A stretch of DNA of 20,278 nt, taken from the NCBI GenBank assembly GCA_910579595.1, contig CAJTVM010000050.1, forward strand, positions 1 through 20,278, read 5' to 3'. Below the pieces are notes generated by a model that searched no databases, was not told where the DNA came from, and worked only from the letters and a program-made list of their open reading frames with translations. Made by a program: the position numbers and the translations under genes. This DNA comes from an uncultured Oscillospiraceae bacterium. GTDB taxonomy: Bacteria > Bacillota > Clostridia > Oscillospirales > Oscillospiraceae. Below are positions 7,422 to 14,859 of the stretch, one piece after another; position 1 is the stretch's first letter; the number at the start of each line of letters is the position of its first letter.

Positions 7422-9620
7422 ATGAGGATTCAACACAACATTATGGCTATGTCGGCCTACCGCAACTACACCAACAACGTCTCCGCCATGAAGAAGAACC
7501 TGGAGAAGCTCTCCTCCGGCTACAAGATCAACCGCGCCGGTGACGACGCCGCCGGTCTGGCCATTTCCGAGAAGATGCGCGCCCAGATCACCGGCCTGGA
7601 GACCGCCCAGAAGAACGCCAAGGACGGCATCAGCCTGGTGCAGACCGCCGAGGGCGCTCTGACTGAGGTTCACGATATGCTCAACCGTATGGTGGAGCTG
7701 GCTACCATGTCCGCCAACGGCACCTACGACAACGAGACCGACCGCGCCCAGCTCCAAAAGGAGATGGACCAGCTCAACAGCGAGATCAACCGTATCGCTG
7801 ATTCCGCCAACTTCAACGGCATCAAGCTGCTGGACGGCTCCATGGCCACTGTCACCACTGCCGCCGACGAGCTGGGCATGAACATGACCGATATCAGCAA
7901 CTCCCAGGCCCTGACCCACGTTGCCGACGGCGTGGAGGCCGACTCCCCCGCCGTCAAGACCAAGTTCGAGCTGGATTTGTCCCAGGTCAGCGTGGTCAAC
8001 GGGGGCACTGCGCCGGCCGTTACCGGCCCCACCACCGGTGCCGCCACTGTCGCCAATGCGTCCACTTCTACTGCCGCCACAACTATTACCTATAATTTTG
8101 CTGGCGCATCTATCACTGATCCTGGCGCCAGCGGCGCCTCCTACAAGGTCAATATCGGCGGCCAGGAGCTGGAAATCGACATTACTCCGGGCTCCGATGT
8201 GGACGCCAGTGGTGTTGGGAACGCTATTAGGACCGCGCTTGGTAGCACCGTCACGATCAACGGCGTTGAGTTTGGTGTGACCGGCACCGGCGCTAATGTG
8301 GTGCTGACAGCCACGAATGCAGCTGATGACACCGGCGCCGGATTCGCAAACGGCAACACTGCCGCTGCCACCGGCGTGGCCGACGCTACGATGACTGCCG
8401 GCAAGCCCGCTCACACAGAGATGACCATTGAGGTCAGCCTGGGCAACGACGTCCTCAACGGCGGTGGTACGATTTCTATCCCCTACAACAAGACCATGAC
8501 CGGCAAGGAGATTGCCGCCGAGTTCATGAAGAACCTGGGCAACACCAAGGAAGTGGAGCTCAACGGCACCAAGTTTACCGTGTCCAACGACAACGGCAAG
8601 CTCACCTTCGAGGAGAAGGATGATCCCACCACTCCCTTTGCCGGCGATCTGAAAGCCAAGCTGGAGGTCAAGGACGCAGACGGCAATGTCGTTGCCGCCG
8701 CCGGTGGCGCCAACGCCAATAAGAACGACAAGGGTGTTACTATCAACCAGGGCGAGGGTATCGGCGTGAACATCATCCAGAAGGGTCAGTCCGCCGAAAC
8801 CCGCCACATGGCCCAGGCCACTGTTGACCTGACCCAGATCCCCGGCGGCATCAAGGACGGCACCGCCCTGAAGATCGGCAACGAGACCTATATCTTCGCC
8901 GTAGGCAACGACAGTCAGTACAAGGACTCCGCCAATGTCATCGACCTGACCCACAAGAAGGCCGACGATGCCGATCTGGCCGTGGAGGCATCCCGGGTGC
9001 TGAGCAACGTGGCCAAGGACAACAAGATGTTCCTGGTGACCACCGACAACACCACTGGCACCATCCGCATCACCGAGCGTCTGAACAGCGGCATCGACTA
9101 CAAGAAGAACAACCTCCAGGGAACCACTGCGGACAACCTGAAGGACGCCACCAAGGCGGACTGGAAAGATCTGATCCAGGTGGGTATCGCCAACCCCGAC
9201 GCTAAGCCCGAGACCACCGAGGGCGGCCTGATGCTCCAGATTGGCGACACCGCCGACGACTACAACCAGCTGCGTGTGTCCATCAACGACTGCCACGTGG
9301 CCGCTCTGGGCCTGGACAAGATCAAGATTTCCGACCAGGAGAGCGCCGCCACCGCCGTTGATGTGATCAAAGACGCCATCAACTACGTGTCCGACGTCCG
9401 CGGTACTCTGGGCGCGACCCAGAACCGTCTGGATCACACCATCAACAACCTGTCCGTCATGACCGAGAACATCCAGGACGCCGAGTCCACCATCCGCGAC
9501 GTGGACGTGGCCGAGGAAATGATGGCCTACACCAAGAACAACATCCTGATCCAGAGCGCCCAGGCCATGCTGGCCCAGGCCAACCAGGTTCCTCAGGGCG
9601 TGCTGCAGCTGCTGGGCTAA
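7422..9620 (+). CDS. fliC: Flagellin (filament protein), large variable-domain type
   Basis: This 732-residue protein is the flagellar filament subunit, exported by the flagellar type III system. The N-terminal D0/D1 region is canonical (MRIQHNIMAMSAYRNY; LEKLSSGYKINRAGDDAAGLAISE; NRIADSANFNGIKLLDG, ending at 139). The C-terminal D1/D0 region (about 625-732) has TQNRLDHTINNLSVMTENI and ends AQANQVPQGVLQLLG. The innate-receptor-type segment NRMVELATMSANG (88-100) is present. The middle, about 140-620, is a large exposed variable domain rich in Ala, Thr, Gly and Asn. Most flagellins are 270-550 residues, so this one is long. Start at 7422 is supported by AAAGGAG (7406-7412); an upstream in-frame extension is not coding-like. 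A single cysteine, C624, is present. The sequence from about 8040 to 8400 uses less optimised codons than its flanks. Confidence 0.97.
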   Translation: MRIQHNIMAMSAYRNYTNNVSAMKKNLEKLSSGYKINRAGDDAAGLAISEKMRAQITGLETAQKNAKDGISLVQTAEGALTEVHDMLNRMVELATMSANGTYDNETDRAQLQKEMDQLNSEINRIADSANFNGIKLLDGSMATVTTAADELGMNMTDISNSQALTHVADGVEADSPAVKTKFELDLSQVSVVNGGTAPAVTGPTTGAATVANASTSTAATTITYNFAGASITDPGASGASYKVNIGGQELEIDITPGSDVDASGVGNAIRTALGSTVTINGVEFGVTGTGANVVLTATNAADDTGAGFANGNTAAATGVADATMTAGKPAHTEMTIEVSLGNDVLNGGGTISIPYNKTMTGKEIAAEFMKNLGNTKEVELNGTKFTVSNDNGKLTFEEKDDPTTPFAGDLKAKLEVKDADGNVVAAAGGANANKNDKGVTINQGEGIGVNIIQKGQSAETRHMAQATVDLTQIPGGIKDGTALKIGNETYIFAVGNDSQYKDSANVIDLTHKKADDADLAVEASRVLSNVAKDNKMFLVTTDNTTGTIRITERLNSGIDYKKNNLQGTTADNLKDATKADWKDLIQVGIANPDAKPETTEGGLMLQIGDTADDYNQLRVSINDCHVAALGLDKIKISDQESAATAVDVIKDAINYVSDVRGTLGATQNRLDHTINNLSVMTENIQDAESTIRDVDVAEEMMAYTKNNILIQSAQAMLAQANQVPQGVLQLLG

Positions 9621-9796
9621 GCAACAGCGCCCGAGCCGTCGTGAGCAGCGCGGATGGACCGGAGCGAGGGCGAGCGCAGGGCCGCGAAGCGGCCCGCAGA
9701 CCAGCCCGAGTCGGAGGGAAGCCGCGCGTTGCGAACAGGCGAGGCGTGAGTACGCCGCCTGAGTTCATTCTTGGTAAAACCGCATAAACCCAACAC

Positions 9797-9829
9797 CGGG
9801 GGCGGGCTTTGGCCCGCCCCCGATTTTTA
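9797..9829 (+). terminator. Intrinsic terminator after flagellin
   Basis: A GC-rich stem, CGGGGGCGGGC (9797-9807) pairing with GCCCGCCCCCG (9812-9822), is followed by ATTTTTAT. It lies 175 bases after the flagellin stop and 75 bases before the next gene, so the downstream modification genes depend on read-through or on a promoter I cannot see. Confidence 0.88.
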
Positions 9830-9903
9830 TGGAGCGGAGGCATTGGGGAAAGCCGCTGTCCGGCGGCGGTTTTCCCGAACGTCTCAGAAAGGGGATCGAA
9901 ACA

Positions 9904-11916
9904 ATGGAAGCGATTGAAATTGCCCGCCGCATGGCGGAGCTGGGGAACGCGGCGCAGGCGTGCCGCGCCTATACCTTGGCAATTCACGAAAACAACGGGG
10001 CCGACCCGGCCCAGGACATGGAGGCGGCGGTGTATCTTCTGCAATCAGGCGGGGATTACAAGGTGTCCTACACCTGCTTTCAGCGGCTTTATAACCAGGG
10101 GTGCTTTGCGGAGGACTGTCTTTCCATCATGACGGAGGCATTCTATACCCCTAATGTAAAGGAGCAGGAGGGGCGTTACCGGCGCAACTGCAAGCTGCTG
10201 AACAGATACCCGTACCTGTTCCGGAAGGATTTTCCCGCGTTTGAGGACCTGCCCATCAAATTCTACCCCTTTGATGAAAAAAGTTTCACCCCATTCTACC
10301 TTGGGGAGGGGCGGTTCGGCGGGGCGGTCAATTTCACCCGGCAGGTGGTCAGCCGGAATTTTTTCCACGACCTGGACAAGCCCATCCTGGCGCGGGAGGT
10401 TTTTTCCCAGTATGAGCTGGAGTATCTGGTGGACAATGTGCGCAAAAGCGAGGATATCGGCCGGGAAAACCACATCTATCTCCACTATCCAGACTGGGAG
10501 GTGTTCTGCTCCCATTTGCAGTGTCTGAATATGCGCCCCCTGCTGGGGGAGCATAAAGTGGTGTTCCTCATCGGGGATGAGATCAGCCAATACCCCATCG
10601 ACTTCAAAGAGCGTTTCGGGCTGGACTACAGCCGAAGCTCCGTCAAACCGCTGGGTGTGCGGGACTTCAAGCGGCTGATTTGGCACACACAGCTGTCCAG
10701 CCACAACGGCGGCGACTTTTTCAACGAGATTTTTGACAGCCACCCCAACCTGCTGGCTACGCCGTCTATCATTCTTAAAAATATCGAAAAAAATGTACAG
10801 ATCATTGAGCTGGCGCTAGAAAGCTGCCGCAGTATCCGTGACGTAGAGAAAATCCTGCCGGAAATGGATATACAGCTCAGGAAAGAACTGTATCTGCTCC
10901 GGGACCGCACAGAAAAGGATATATTTGTGTCTATATTTTTAAATAGTGATGAGGGATACCGGAAAAGCCTGGATCCGGCGGCTCGCATTACCCCGGCGGT
11001 GTTTTTCCAGCCCCATTTCCACAATCTGTACTATGAAATTGACGTTGATTTTTCCGACCGGGTGACGCTGTACTCAAAAGAATATGAAAAAATACGTACT
11101 TCCCCGCTGTTCCAGAATTTCAAGTATATCAAGACCTTCACCCCCATGCGCCGCCCCACCACCAGCTACGGGGCCACGGTGAAGTTCATGTACGACCATA
11201 CGTTCCGGCCCGAGGGGGACACGACGCGGATCGTTGTGCCCGACGCGCTGCTCCAGCGCCTGCTCAACCGCAGCTTCATGATCGACTGGCAGGATCGGCT
11301 GTATATGGACAGCGTACTGGTGCGGTTTGAGGATGGAAAGTTGAATCCCAAGGCCACGTTTACCGCCCTGGCGGCATTCCTGGATCTGCCCTATACCGAG
11401 AGCATGACCTACTGCTCCCTAAAAGGGGAGCGCGATCCGGAATCGTTGGCAGGCAACGATCTGGGGTTTTCCACCGCCGCTATCTATCGTACTTACGATG
11501 AATTTGCCAACGACATCGAACGGTATTTTCTGGAATATTTCATGCGGGACGTCTATGAATATTACGGCTATGATTTCAAATATTACGACGGAGCGCCCGT
11601 AGACGAACAGAAGGTCGAAGAACTGATCCAAGGCTTCTCCACAATTGACCATTATATCCGCGACAGCTGGCAGCGGAATGTGCTGCCCACGACCGAAGTC
11701 ACAGCGGAAGGAAAGGAGGCCGACCCAGAACAGCGGGAAGGGGCTCTCAACATAGTTTTAGAAAATCGAATTGCGCAGGTTAACGCAAACCGCCTGCGCA
11801 CCGCGAAATTCCTGCTGGACAGCCCATACTTTGTCAACAAAAACGGCCAGCCCCTGCACATGATGCCCAAGCTGGAGCTTAACCCGGCTCTGCTGGAGCA
11901 GCCGCTGTATCACTGA
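9904..11916 (+). CDS. Putative flagellin/glycan-modifying protein with sulfotransferase-like C-terminal half
   Basis: This 670-residue soluble protein has three visible parts. Residues 1-85 look like a TPR-like helical region (RRMAELGNAAQACRAYTLAI). Residues 90-260 contain RNCKLLNRYPYLFRKDFPAFEDLPIKFYPF, a pattern I associate with proteins encoded next to clostridial flagellins. From about 259 it resembles P-loop sulfotransferases: WHTQLSSHNGGDFFNEIFDSHPNLL (260-284) sits where PRSGTTLL..DSHP would be, and VLVRFEDGKLNPKATFTALAAFLDLPY (471-497) matches the family's VRYEDL..NP...FLGLP block. The PAPS-binding loop is degenerate, so activity is not certain. The start at 9904 has AAAGGGG 9 bases upstream; a longer in-frame start at 9829 lies inside the terminator and is rejected. 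It is followed 10 bases later by the APS-kinase fusion, which fits a PAPS-using role. Confidence 0.6.
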   Translation: MEAIEIARRMAELGNAAQACRAYTLAIHENNGADPAQDMEAAVYLLQSGGDYKVSYTCFQRLYNQGCFAEDCLSIMTEAFYTPNVKEQEGRYRRNCKLLNRYPYLFRKDFPAFEDLPIKFYPFDEKSFTPFYLGEGRFGGAVNFTRQVVSRNFFHDLDKPILAREVFSQYELEYLVDNVRKSEDIGRENHIYLHYPDWEVFCSHLQCLNMRPLLGEHKVVFLIGDEISQYPIDFKERFGLDYSRSSVKPLGVRDFKRLIWHTQLSSHNGGDFFNEIFDSHPNLLATPSIILKNIEKNVQIIELALESCRSIRDVEKILPEMDIQLRKELYLLRDRTEKDIFVSIFLNSDEGYRKSLDPAARITPAVFFQPHFHNLYYEIDVDFSDRVTLYSKEYEKIRTSPLFQNFKYIKTFTPMRRPTTSYGATVKFMYDHTFRPEGDTTRIVVPDALLQRLLNRSFMIDWQDRLYMDSVLVRFEDGKLNPKATFTALAAFLDLPYTESMTYCSLKGERDPESLAGNDLGFSTAAIYRTYDEFANDIERYFLEYFMRDVYEYYGYDFKYYDGAPVDEQKVEELIQGFSTIDHYIRDSWQRNVLPTTEVTAEGKEADPEQREGALNIVLENRIAQVNANRLRTAKFLLDSPYFVNKNGQPLHMMPKLELNPALLEQPLYH

Positions 11917-11926
11917 GGAGGGCATT

Positions 11927-13084
11927 ATGAACGAGAAAGGAACTGTATATTTTTTCACCGGCCTGTCCGGCGCGGGCAAGACCACCATTGGAGGTCTGTT
12001 CCACCAAAGGTTAAAGGCCACCAAGCCCAATGTGGTACTGCTGGACGGCGACGAGATCCGCATTGCCTTCGGCGAGGACGTGGGCTATACCCAGCAGGAG
12101 CGGCTGCGCTGGGCCGGACGCATTTTCCGGGTGGGCAAGCTGTTGTCCGACCAGGGGATCGACGTGGTGGTGTGCTCCATCGCCATGTACGAGAGTGTGC
12201 GGCAGTGGAACCGGGAGAACATCCCCAATTATAAAGAAATTTACATCAAGGTCAGCCGCGATACCCTGCTTCAGCGCAACCAAAAGGGGCTGTACACCGC
12301 CGGGAAAAATGTTGTGGGCATTGACCTGCCCTTCGATGAGCCTCAATTCCCCGATCTTGTGATTCCCAACGACGGGGAGCGCACCCCCTTAGAACTGGTA
12401 GAGCGCCTGGAACGGGAATTGTATCCCAACATCGTGGAGGACACAGTGGACAACTCCGCCTATTGGAACCGGTATTACAAAAACCGGGTGTGCTCTGAGG
12501 AACCGTCGCCGTTTGCCCAGTACGTGTCCACCCTGGTGGAGCCGGGGCGGAGCATGGTGGAGCTGGGATGCGGCAACGGGCGGGATTCGGTGTATTTTGC
12601 CGCCCGGGGGCTTCAGGTCACTGCTTTGGATATGTCCGAGGAGGCGATTAGCCAGCTGCAAAACCGGAAAACTCCCAACGCACGGTTTATCTGCGGAGAC
12701 TTTGTCAACTCTGATGTCCATCAACCGGACAGCTATGATTACGCCTACAGCCGCTTCACCATTCACTCCATCAACCGGAACCAGGAGCAGGTGCTTTTGG
12801 GAAACCTGTACCGTGGCCTGAGACCGGGCGGAAAGCTGTTTATCGAGGTGCGTGGCATAAACGATCCCCTGTTTGGCAAGGGGAAGCTGGTGGAGCACAA
12901 CGCCTATTTCTATGACAACCATTACCGCCGCTTCATCGTATTGGACGAGCTGGTGGATTCTCTGGAGCAGCGGGGCCTTCGGGTGGAATATGCCCAGGAG
13001 CGCACTGGCTTTGCCCCCTATGGCAACGATGATCCCCCGGTAATCCGCGTTGTGGCGGCAAAACCTGACGGGATGGTGGGTTGA
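11927..13084 (+). CDS. APS-kinase-like (CysC) domain fused to a SAM-dependent methyltransferase
   Basis: This 385-residue two-domain cytosolic protein begins with a CysC-type kinase (about 5-170): Walker A GLSGAGKTT (12-20), LDGDEIR (39-45), GYTQQERLRWAGR (53-65), QKGLYTAG (119-126) and GIDLPFDEPQFPDLVI (131-146). These match adenylylsulfate kinase, which makes PAPS from APS and ATP, although the usual SPY-R block is replaced by CSIAMYESVRQWNR (83-96). From about 175 it is a class I methyltransferase: motif I VELGCGNGRD (211-220), acidic D235 in TALDMSEEA, and RGLRPGGKLFIEVRG (296-310). GAGGAGGG precedes the ATG by 5 bases. CysC-like kinases in surface-glycan loci can instead act on other nucleotides, as in the Campylobacter phosphoramidate pathway, so PAPS synthesis is likely but not certain. 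It sits between the sulfotransferase-like gene and the PHP gene. Confidence 0.82.
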   Translation: MNEKGTVYFFTGLSGAGKTTIGGLFHQRLKATKPNVVLLDGDEIRIAFGEDVGYTQQERLRWAGRIFRVGKLLSDQGIDVVVCSIAMYESVRQWNRENIPNYKEIYIKVSRDTLLQRNQKGLYTAGKNVVGIDLPFDEPQFPDLVIPNDGERTPLELVERLERELYPNIVEDTVDNSAYWNRYYKNRVCSEEPSPFAQYVSTLVEPGRSMVELGCGNGRDSVYFAARGLQVTALDMSEEAISQLQNRKTPNARFICGDFVNSDVHQPDSYDYAYSRFTIHSINRNQEQVLLGNLYRGLRPGGKLFIEVRGINDPLFGKGKLVEHNAYFYDNHYRRFIVLDELVDSLEQRGLRVEYAQERTGFAPYGNDDPPVIRVVAAKPDGMVG

Positions 13085-13085
13085 T

Positions 13086-13907
13086 ATGTCCTGTTTGGCA
13101 GATCTCCACACCCACACCACGGCGTCTGACGGTCAGTACACACCTGCCCAGTTGGTGCGGCTGGCCAAAGATCATGGCCTGTCTGTGCTGGCGGTGACGG
13201 ATCACGACACCATCGCCGGGATGGACGAGGCTATAGCCGCTGGGGAGACATTGGGTCTGCGGGTAATCCGCGGGGTGGAGCTGAGCGCGAAGGAGCATCA
13301 TAATTTCCACATCCTGGGCTACGGCTTCAAGCCTGGGGATACCGCACTGGCCCAGCTGTGTGAAAAGCTGCGGGCGGGCCGGGATGACAGAAAATACAAG
13401 ATCGTAGATTTCCTGCGGGAAAAAGGTTTGGATATCGATCTGACTGAAGTGGAAGCCTTGGCAGGCGGCAAGATAATCGCCCGGCCCCATTTCGCCCAGG
13501 TGCTGGTGAAGCATGGATACGCCTCCACCAATCGGGAGGCGTTTGACCGCTATCTGGACACAGAGGAGTTCCGTCAAAAGGTGAAACGCTTCAAGGCGGA
13601 CGCCCGCACCTGCGTGAGGGCCATCAAGTCCGCAGGCGGGAAAGTATCCCTGGCGCATCCCTATCAAATGGGCCTGCCAGATGATGAATTGGACGATCTG
13701 GTGCGGCAGCTCAAGGGCTGGGGCTTGGACGCCATCGAGTGCTACTATCCAAAATACACATCGGAGCAGCAGCATTTTTACATCCATCTTGCAGAAAAGT
13801 ACCACCTGCACCAAACCGGCGGCAGCGACTTCCATGGTGAAAAGGTGAAGCCGGACGTGAAGCTGGCTGCGCTGGAGCTGGACACAGACTGGCTGGCCTT
13901 TCAATAG
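13086..13907 (+). CDS. PHP-domain phosphoesterase (3',5'-nucleoside bisphosphate phosphatase / RNase AM type)
   Basis: This 273-residue metal-dependent hydrolase has the full set of PHP ligands: DLHTHTTASDG (6-16, H8 and H10), VTDHDT (37-42, D39 and H40), RGVELS (62-67, E65), HILGYG (75-80, H75), RPHFA (133-137), AHP (190-192, H191) and GSDFHG (246-251, D248 and H250). The spacing with the large insert between H75 and H191 matches the subfamily that includes the Chromobacterium bisphosphate phosphatase and E. coli YciV (RNase AM), which remove phosphate from 3',5'-bisphosphorylated nucleosides such as PAP. PAP is the by-product of PAPS-dependent sulfotransferases, so its position after two sulfation-type genes is meaningful. 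It starts one base after the fusion gene's stop; the ribosome site is weak (GGTGGG), suggesting coupling. A general RNA-decay role is the alternative. Confidence 0.85.
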   Translation: MSCLADLHTHTTASDGQYTPAQLVRLAKDHGLSVLAVTDHDTIAGMDEAIAAGETLGLRVIRGVELSAKEHHNFHILGYGFKPGDTALAQLCEKLRAGRDDRKYKIVDFLREKGLDIDLTEVEALAGGKIIARPHFAQVLVKHGYASTNREAFDRYLDTEEFRQKVKRFKADARTCVRAIKSAGGKVSLAHPYQMGLPDDELDDLVRQLKGWGLDAIECYYPKYTSEQQHFYIHLAEKYHLHQTGGSDFHGEKVKPDVKLAALELDTDWLAFQ

Positions 13908-13956
13908 GCCGCCCCTTTTCCTGTTGGATTTTTTACAACTTACCGCCGATAAATAT

Positions 13957-13995
13957 GCCCTCCATGCCCCCGATAACGCGGGAGGCATGGAGGGC
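13957..13995. terminator. Hairpin between converging operons, probable shared terminator
   Basis: GCCCTCCATGCC (13957-13968) pairs perfectly with GGCATGGAGGGC (13984-13995), with further C/G pairing toward the loop. It lies 49 bases after the PHP stop and 17 bases after the yycI stop on the other strand. On the - strand it is followed by ATATTTATC, a weak T-rich tail; on the + strand there is no T-run. Confidence 0.6.
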
Positions 13996-14012
13996 ACACA
14001 GTTTCCGGAGAT

Positions 14013-14846
14013 TTATGGTTCCGTCAGCCGCGTCAGAGCACCGGTAGCGCCGTCCAGGTAATAGCCGGCGGTATCGCTGGTCACCAGCCACACCGCCGTC
14101 AGGCGCACGCCGCCGGACAGGGGCTGGGCGGCAATGAGGTAGCCCGGCTCCATGGACTGGATGGAGGAGCAAACGTCGCCGGCGGCGGTCACCCCATCCC
14201 AAAAGCGCATCAGGGCGGTGGGAAGGGTCAAAATTTCCCCCGGTTCCTGCCCCGTCTGTCCGGCGGTAAGCAGCATCCCCTTGATGGAACGCAGCAGCCC
14301 GCCTTCGTAGGTCAGCCGTATTTCGCAGGAAAATACGGGCACGCCGTCCCAAAGCTGCCGGAAGCACACCACTGTCCTGCCCCCCTGGGCGTCCGTGCCG
14401 ATCCACGCGGCGTCCACCCCCATGGTCTGCATCAGGGCGGCGGCGTGGGTCTGGGGCTGGTCGGTACCCCAGTGGGGATCCTCGGCCAGCTCGGCAAAAA
14501 ATTCCCCTCCGGCGCGCAGGCCCAGCTCCCCTAAGCCGCTTTGGTAGAGGTACAGGCCGCCGCCCCGGTTGTCCGCCTGTGCCTCGCTGCCCAGCAGGGC
14601 CTGGGCCAGTTTCTGTTCCGCTTCCAGATCCCGCTCGATGACCAGAGGGGGCAGGGATTCGGCCGGAGCGAGGACGTCCGGATCTACCTGGATTCCCCGT
14701 CCTGCCAGCACCTCCAAGGTCTGATCCAGCGCTGCCCTGTCGTATTTTACAGCCTCTCCCCAGCGGGTGCCCACCAGCACCAGCAGGAAGCCGTTGAGCA
14801 GCAGCAGGATCAGAATTATGATGTTTTTCAGCCTGCGCCACTCCAT
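14013..14846 (-). CDS. yycI: WalK-associated membrane regulator YycI
   Basis: This 277-residue single-pass protein has a short cytoplasmic start and one membrane segment (about 8-26, from MEWRRLKNIIILILLLLNGF), then an extracytoplasmic domain. The start strongly resembles the YycI family (MDWxxxKxIFI...LLNxFL). In Bacillus, YycI pairs with YycH in the membrane and restrains or tunes the WalK sensor kinase. The C-terminal region carries repeated YycI/PepSY-like strands (RQLWDGVPVFSCEIRLTYEGG, then TAVWLVTSDTAGYYLDGATG). GGGAGG lies 9 bases before the ATG, and the gene begins 13 bases after yycH, at the end of the operon. No walJ or htrA follows; the next gene is on the opposite strand. Confidence 0.85.
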   Translation of the reverse strand: MEWRRLKNIIILILLLLNGFLLVLVGTRWGEAVKYDRAALDQTLEVLAGRGIQVDPDVLAPAESLPPLVIERDLEAEQKLAQALLGSEAQADNRGGGLYLYQSGLGELGLRAGGEFFAELAEDPHWGTDQPQTHAAALMQTMGVDAAWIGTDAQGGRTVVCFRQLWDGVPVFSCEIRLTYEGGLLRSIKGMLLTAGQTGQEPGEILTLPTALMRFWDGVTAAGDVCSSIQSMEPGYLIAAQPLSGGVRLTAVWLVTSDTAGYYLDGATGALTRLTEP

Positions 14847-14859
14847 GATCCAGCCTCCC

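Noticed and set aside
7266..9437. 723-codon - strand open frame opposite flagellin
   Set aside because: Flagellin is unmistakable on the + strand; the antisense frame is Gly/Val/His rich and comes from biased codon use.
9457..10044. 195-codon - strand open frame across the flagellin end, the terminator and the next gene
   Set aside because: It crosses an intrinsic terminator and two + strand genes; Arg/Pro/Ala-rich composition is typical of GC-rich spurious frames.
13945..13952. Exact GCCGATAA, a perfect sigma-28 -10 match on the + strand
   Set aside because: It lies between converging operons with no -35 TAAA at the right distance and no gene to drive downstream on the + strand.
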